From positions 84,702,348 through 84,766,347 of the forward strand of contig CM073887.1 of the NCBI GenBank assembly GCA_037176705.1: DNA of 64,000 nt. The letters run 5' to 3'. The stretch is from Molossus alvarezi. Its lineage: Eukaryota; Chordata; Mammalia; Chiroptera; Molossidae. This document shows, in pieces, positions 63,030-64,000 of this stretch; the first letter of the stretch is position 1; the number at the start of each line of letters is the position of its first letter. Both the position numbers and the translations under genes were made by a program. Below the pieces are notes generated by a model that saw only the letters and a list, made by a program, of their open reading frames with translations, did not search any database and had not been told where the DNA came from.

Positions 63030-63911
63030 GAATAATTTACACAGATTCAATAGTAGAGTACGTAAACCTAAGAAGCAAACCATTGATTTGTAATATAAGG
63101 AAGCAAAAAATGCCCAATCAGAACAGCAAAAAGAAGAAAGAGTCCAAAAAAATGAGGAGACTTTAAGGAGCCTCTGGGACAACTTCAAGTGTGCCAACAT
63201 CGCATCTTGTGGGTGCCAAAAGGAGAAGAGAGAGAACAAGATATTGAAAACCGGTTTGAAACAATAATGGCAAAAAACTTTCCTAACTTGGTGAAGGAAA
63301 CAGACACACAAGCCCAGGAAGCACAGAGAGTCCCAAACAAGATGAACCCCAAGAGGCCCACACCAAGAGACATCATCATCAAAATGCAAAAGGTTCAAGA
63401 CAAAGACAGAAGACTTTTTTTTTTTATCCTCACCTGAGGACATTTTTCCATTTTTCGTTCAGACAGAGTGGGAGGGAGAGAGAGGAAGAGAGAGAGAGAA
63501 ACATCGACGTGAAAGGGACACATTGACTGGTTGCCACCCGCACAACCAACCAGGGCAGGGGACAAACGTACGTGCCCTCAGCGGGAACCGAACCCGGATC
63601 TCTCTGGACCACAGGCCGGCGCTCTAACCGCTGAGCCAAACCGGCCAGGGCCAAAGAGAGAATCTTAAAAGCAGCAAGAGAAAATCAGTTAGCTACCCAC
63701 GAGGGAGTTCCCATAAGGCTGTCAGCTGATTTCTCAAAAGAAACTTTGCAGGCCAGAAGGGAGTGGCAAGAAATATTCAGAATGATGAAAAGCAAGAAAT
63801 TCAGAGTGATGAAATACAAGAACCTACAACCAAGATTACTCTATCCTGCAAAGCTGTCATTTAGAATTGATGGCCATATAAAGAGTTTCCCAGACAAGAA
63901 AAAGTTAAAGG
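63030..63911 (+). mobile_element. HAL1/L1 ORF1 fragment, second copy
   Basis: Sense copy homologous to the minus-strand HAL1 ORF1: EEREQDIENRFETIMAKNFP, NLVKETDTQAQEAQRV, RPTPRDIIIKMQKVQ, then after a SINE, ARREWQEIFRMMKSKK and LLYPAKLSFRIDGHIKSFPD. These are the RRM and C-terminal parts of ORF1p. It has a stop early in the frame and a SINE inside. 3' end cut by another SINE. Confidence 0.84.
63413..63650 (-). mobile_element. VES SINE, A type, inside HAL1
   Basis: Flanked by CAAAGACAGAA and CAAAGAGAGAA. Deletion in GCAACCGAGG (reads CAAACGTACGTGCC). Confidence 0.93.
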
Positions 63912-64000
63912 AGCCCTGGCCAGTTTGGTTCAGCGGTTAGAGCATCAGCCTATGGTCCAGAGAGACCTGGGTTCGATTCCCGCTAAAGGCACATACCTCA
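63912..64000 (+). mobile_element. VES SINE, A type, cut by the window end
   Basis: Head with A and B boxes up to GGCACATACCTCA, which points to a full A-type copy rather than a mini copy. Confidence 0.9.

Noticed and set aside
63189..63437. Open frame as a host gene
   Set aside because: Its residues match L1-family ORF1p, and the frame is broken by an upstream stop and a SINE.
838..64000. Many tRNA-like A and B boxes suggesting tRNA genes
   Set aside because: They are SINE heads: no acceptor-stem closure, each is followed by a SINE body and A tail, and they are flanked by TSDs.
47000..64000. Expected upstream neighbour gene (CLTB in human order)
   Set aside because: No exon resembling clathrin light chain or any other protein was seen. 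In human the intergenic gap is tens of kilobases, so it may lie beyond the window.

Overview
This is nuclear genomic DNA from a bat, most probably a vesper bat (Vespertilionidae). About ninety copies of a tRNA-derived SINE with VES-family architecture (A box TGGCTCAGYGGTTAGAGC, B box GGTTCGATTCC, CT-rich body, tail ending AATGTCCTCRGGTGAGGATAAA or AAAATCAATAAAAACATATT) lie on both strands. They sit beside L1 and HAL1 LINEs and short cut-and-paste DNA transposons, a mix typical of vesper bats. The assignment rests on repeat family and gene homology only.

One host gene can be recognised: FAF2 (UBXD8/ETEA) on the minus strand. Coding exon 1 (45843-45905), exon 2 (14714-14782) and exon 3 (1527-1661) join in phase 0 to encode the first 89 residues, which carry the UBA domain. 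Intron 1 is about 31 kb and intron 2 about 13 kb. The third intron starts at 1526 with a GC rather than a GT donor, and the remaining exons lie before position 1. A CpG-rich promoter lies around 45.4-46.45 kb. From there to 64 kb the sequence is upstream intergenic DNA with no supported gene.

Nearly everything else is repeats. Intron 2 and the start of intron 3 hold an interrupted SINE with a fold-back DNA transposon (838-1198), old L1 3' ends, a stack of three SINEs at one target (3500-4278), and a near-complete HAL1 element (5486-9750) broken by six SINEs and a 70-bp retroposed fragment. Intron 1 holds many SINEs, an L1 3' half (20.05-23.39 kb), a long old L2 (34.8-37.5 kb) split by a Tigger-like element, a MER5-like element, MIRs, and a processed RPL29 pseudogene (41429-42036). 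The upstream region holds further SINEs, a mariner MITE with a retroposed insert (52036-52339), L1 ORF2 pieces (one with an inserted U6 pseudogene) and a second HAL1 fragment at the right end.

SINE labels used here. A type: about 240-250 bp, ending in the GTGAGGAT tail. B type: about 200 bp, with CATGCACCAAGAGGTC and CCCCAGTGGGGGGCATGCAGG. Mini: only the about 85-bp tRNA head ending GCACGTACC plus an A tail. MEG-like: older type with ATGCATAAATA and GGAACAACAAAT. TSD means target-site duplication. No undescribed functional system was found. The best leads are repeated SINE insertion at the same target, the mini-SINE group, a few unidentified retroposed fragments, and the GC-AG intron in FAF2.
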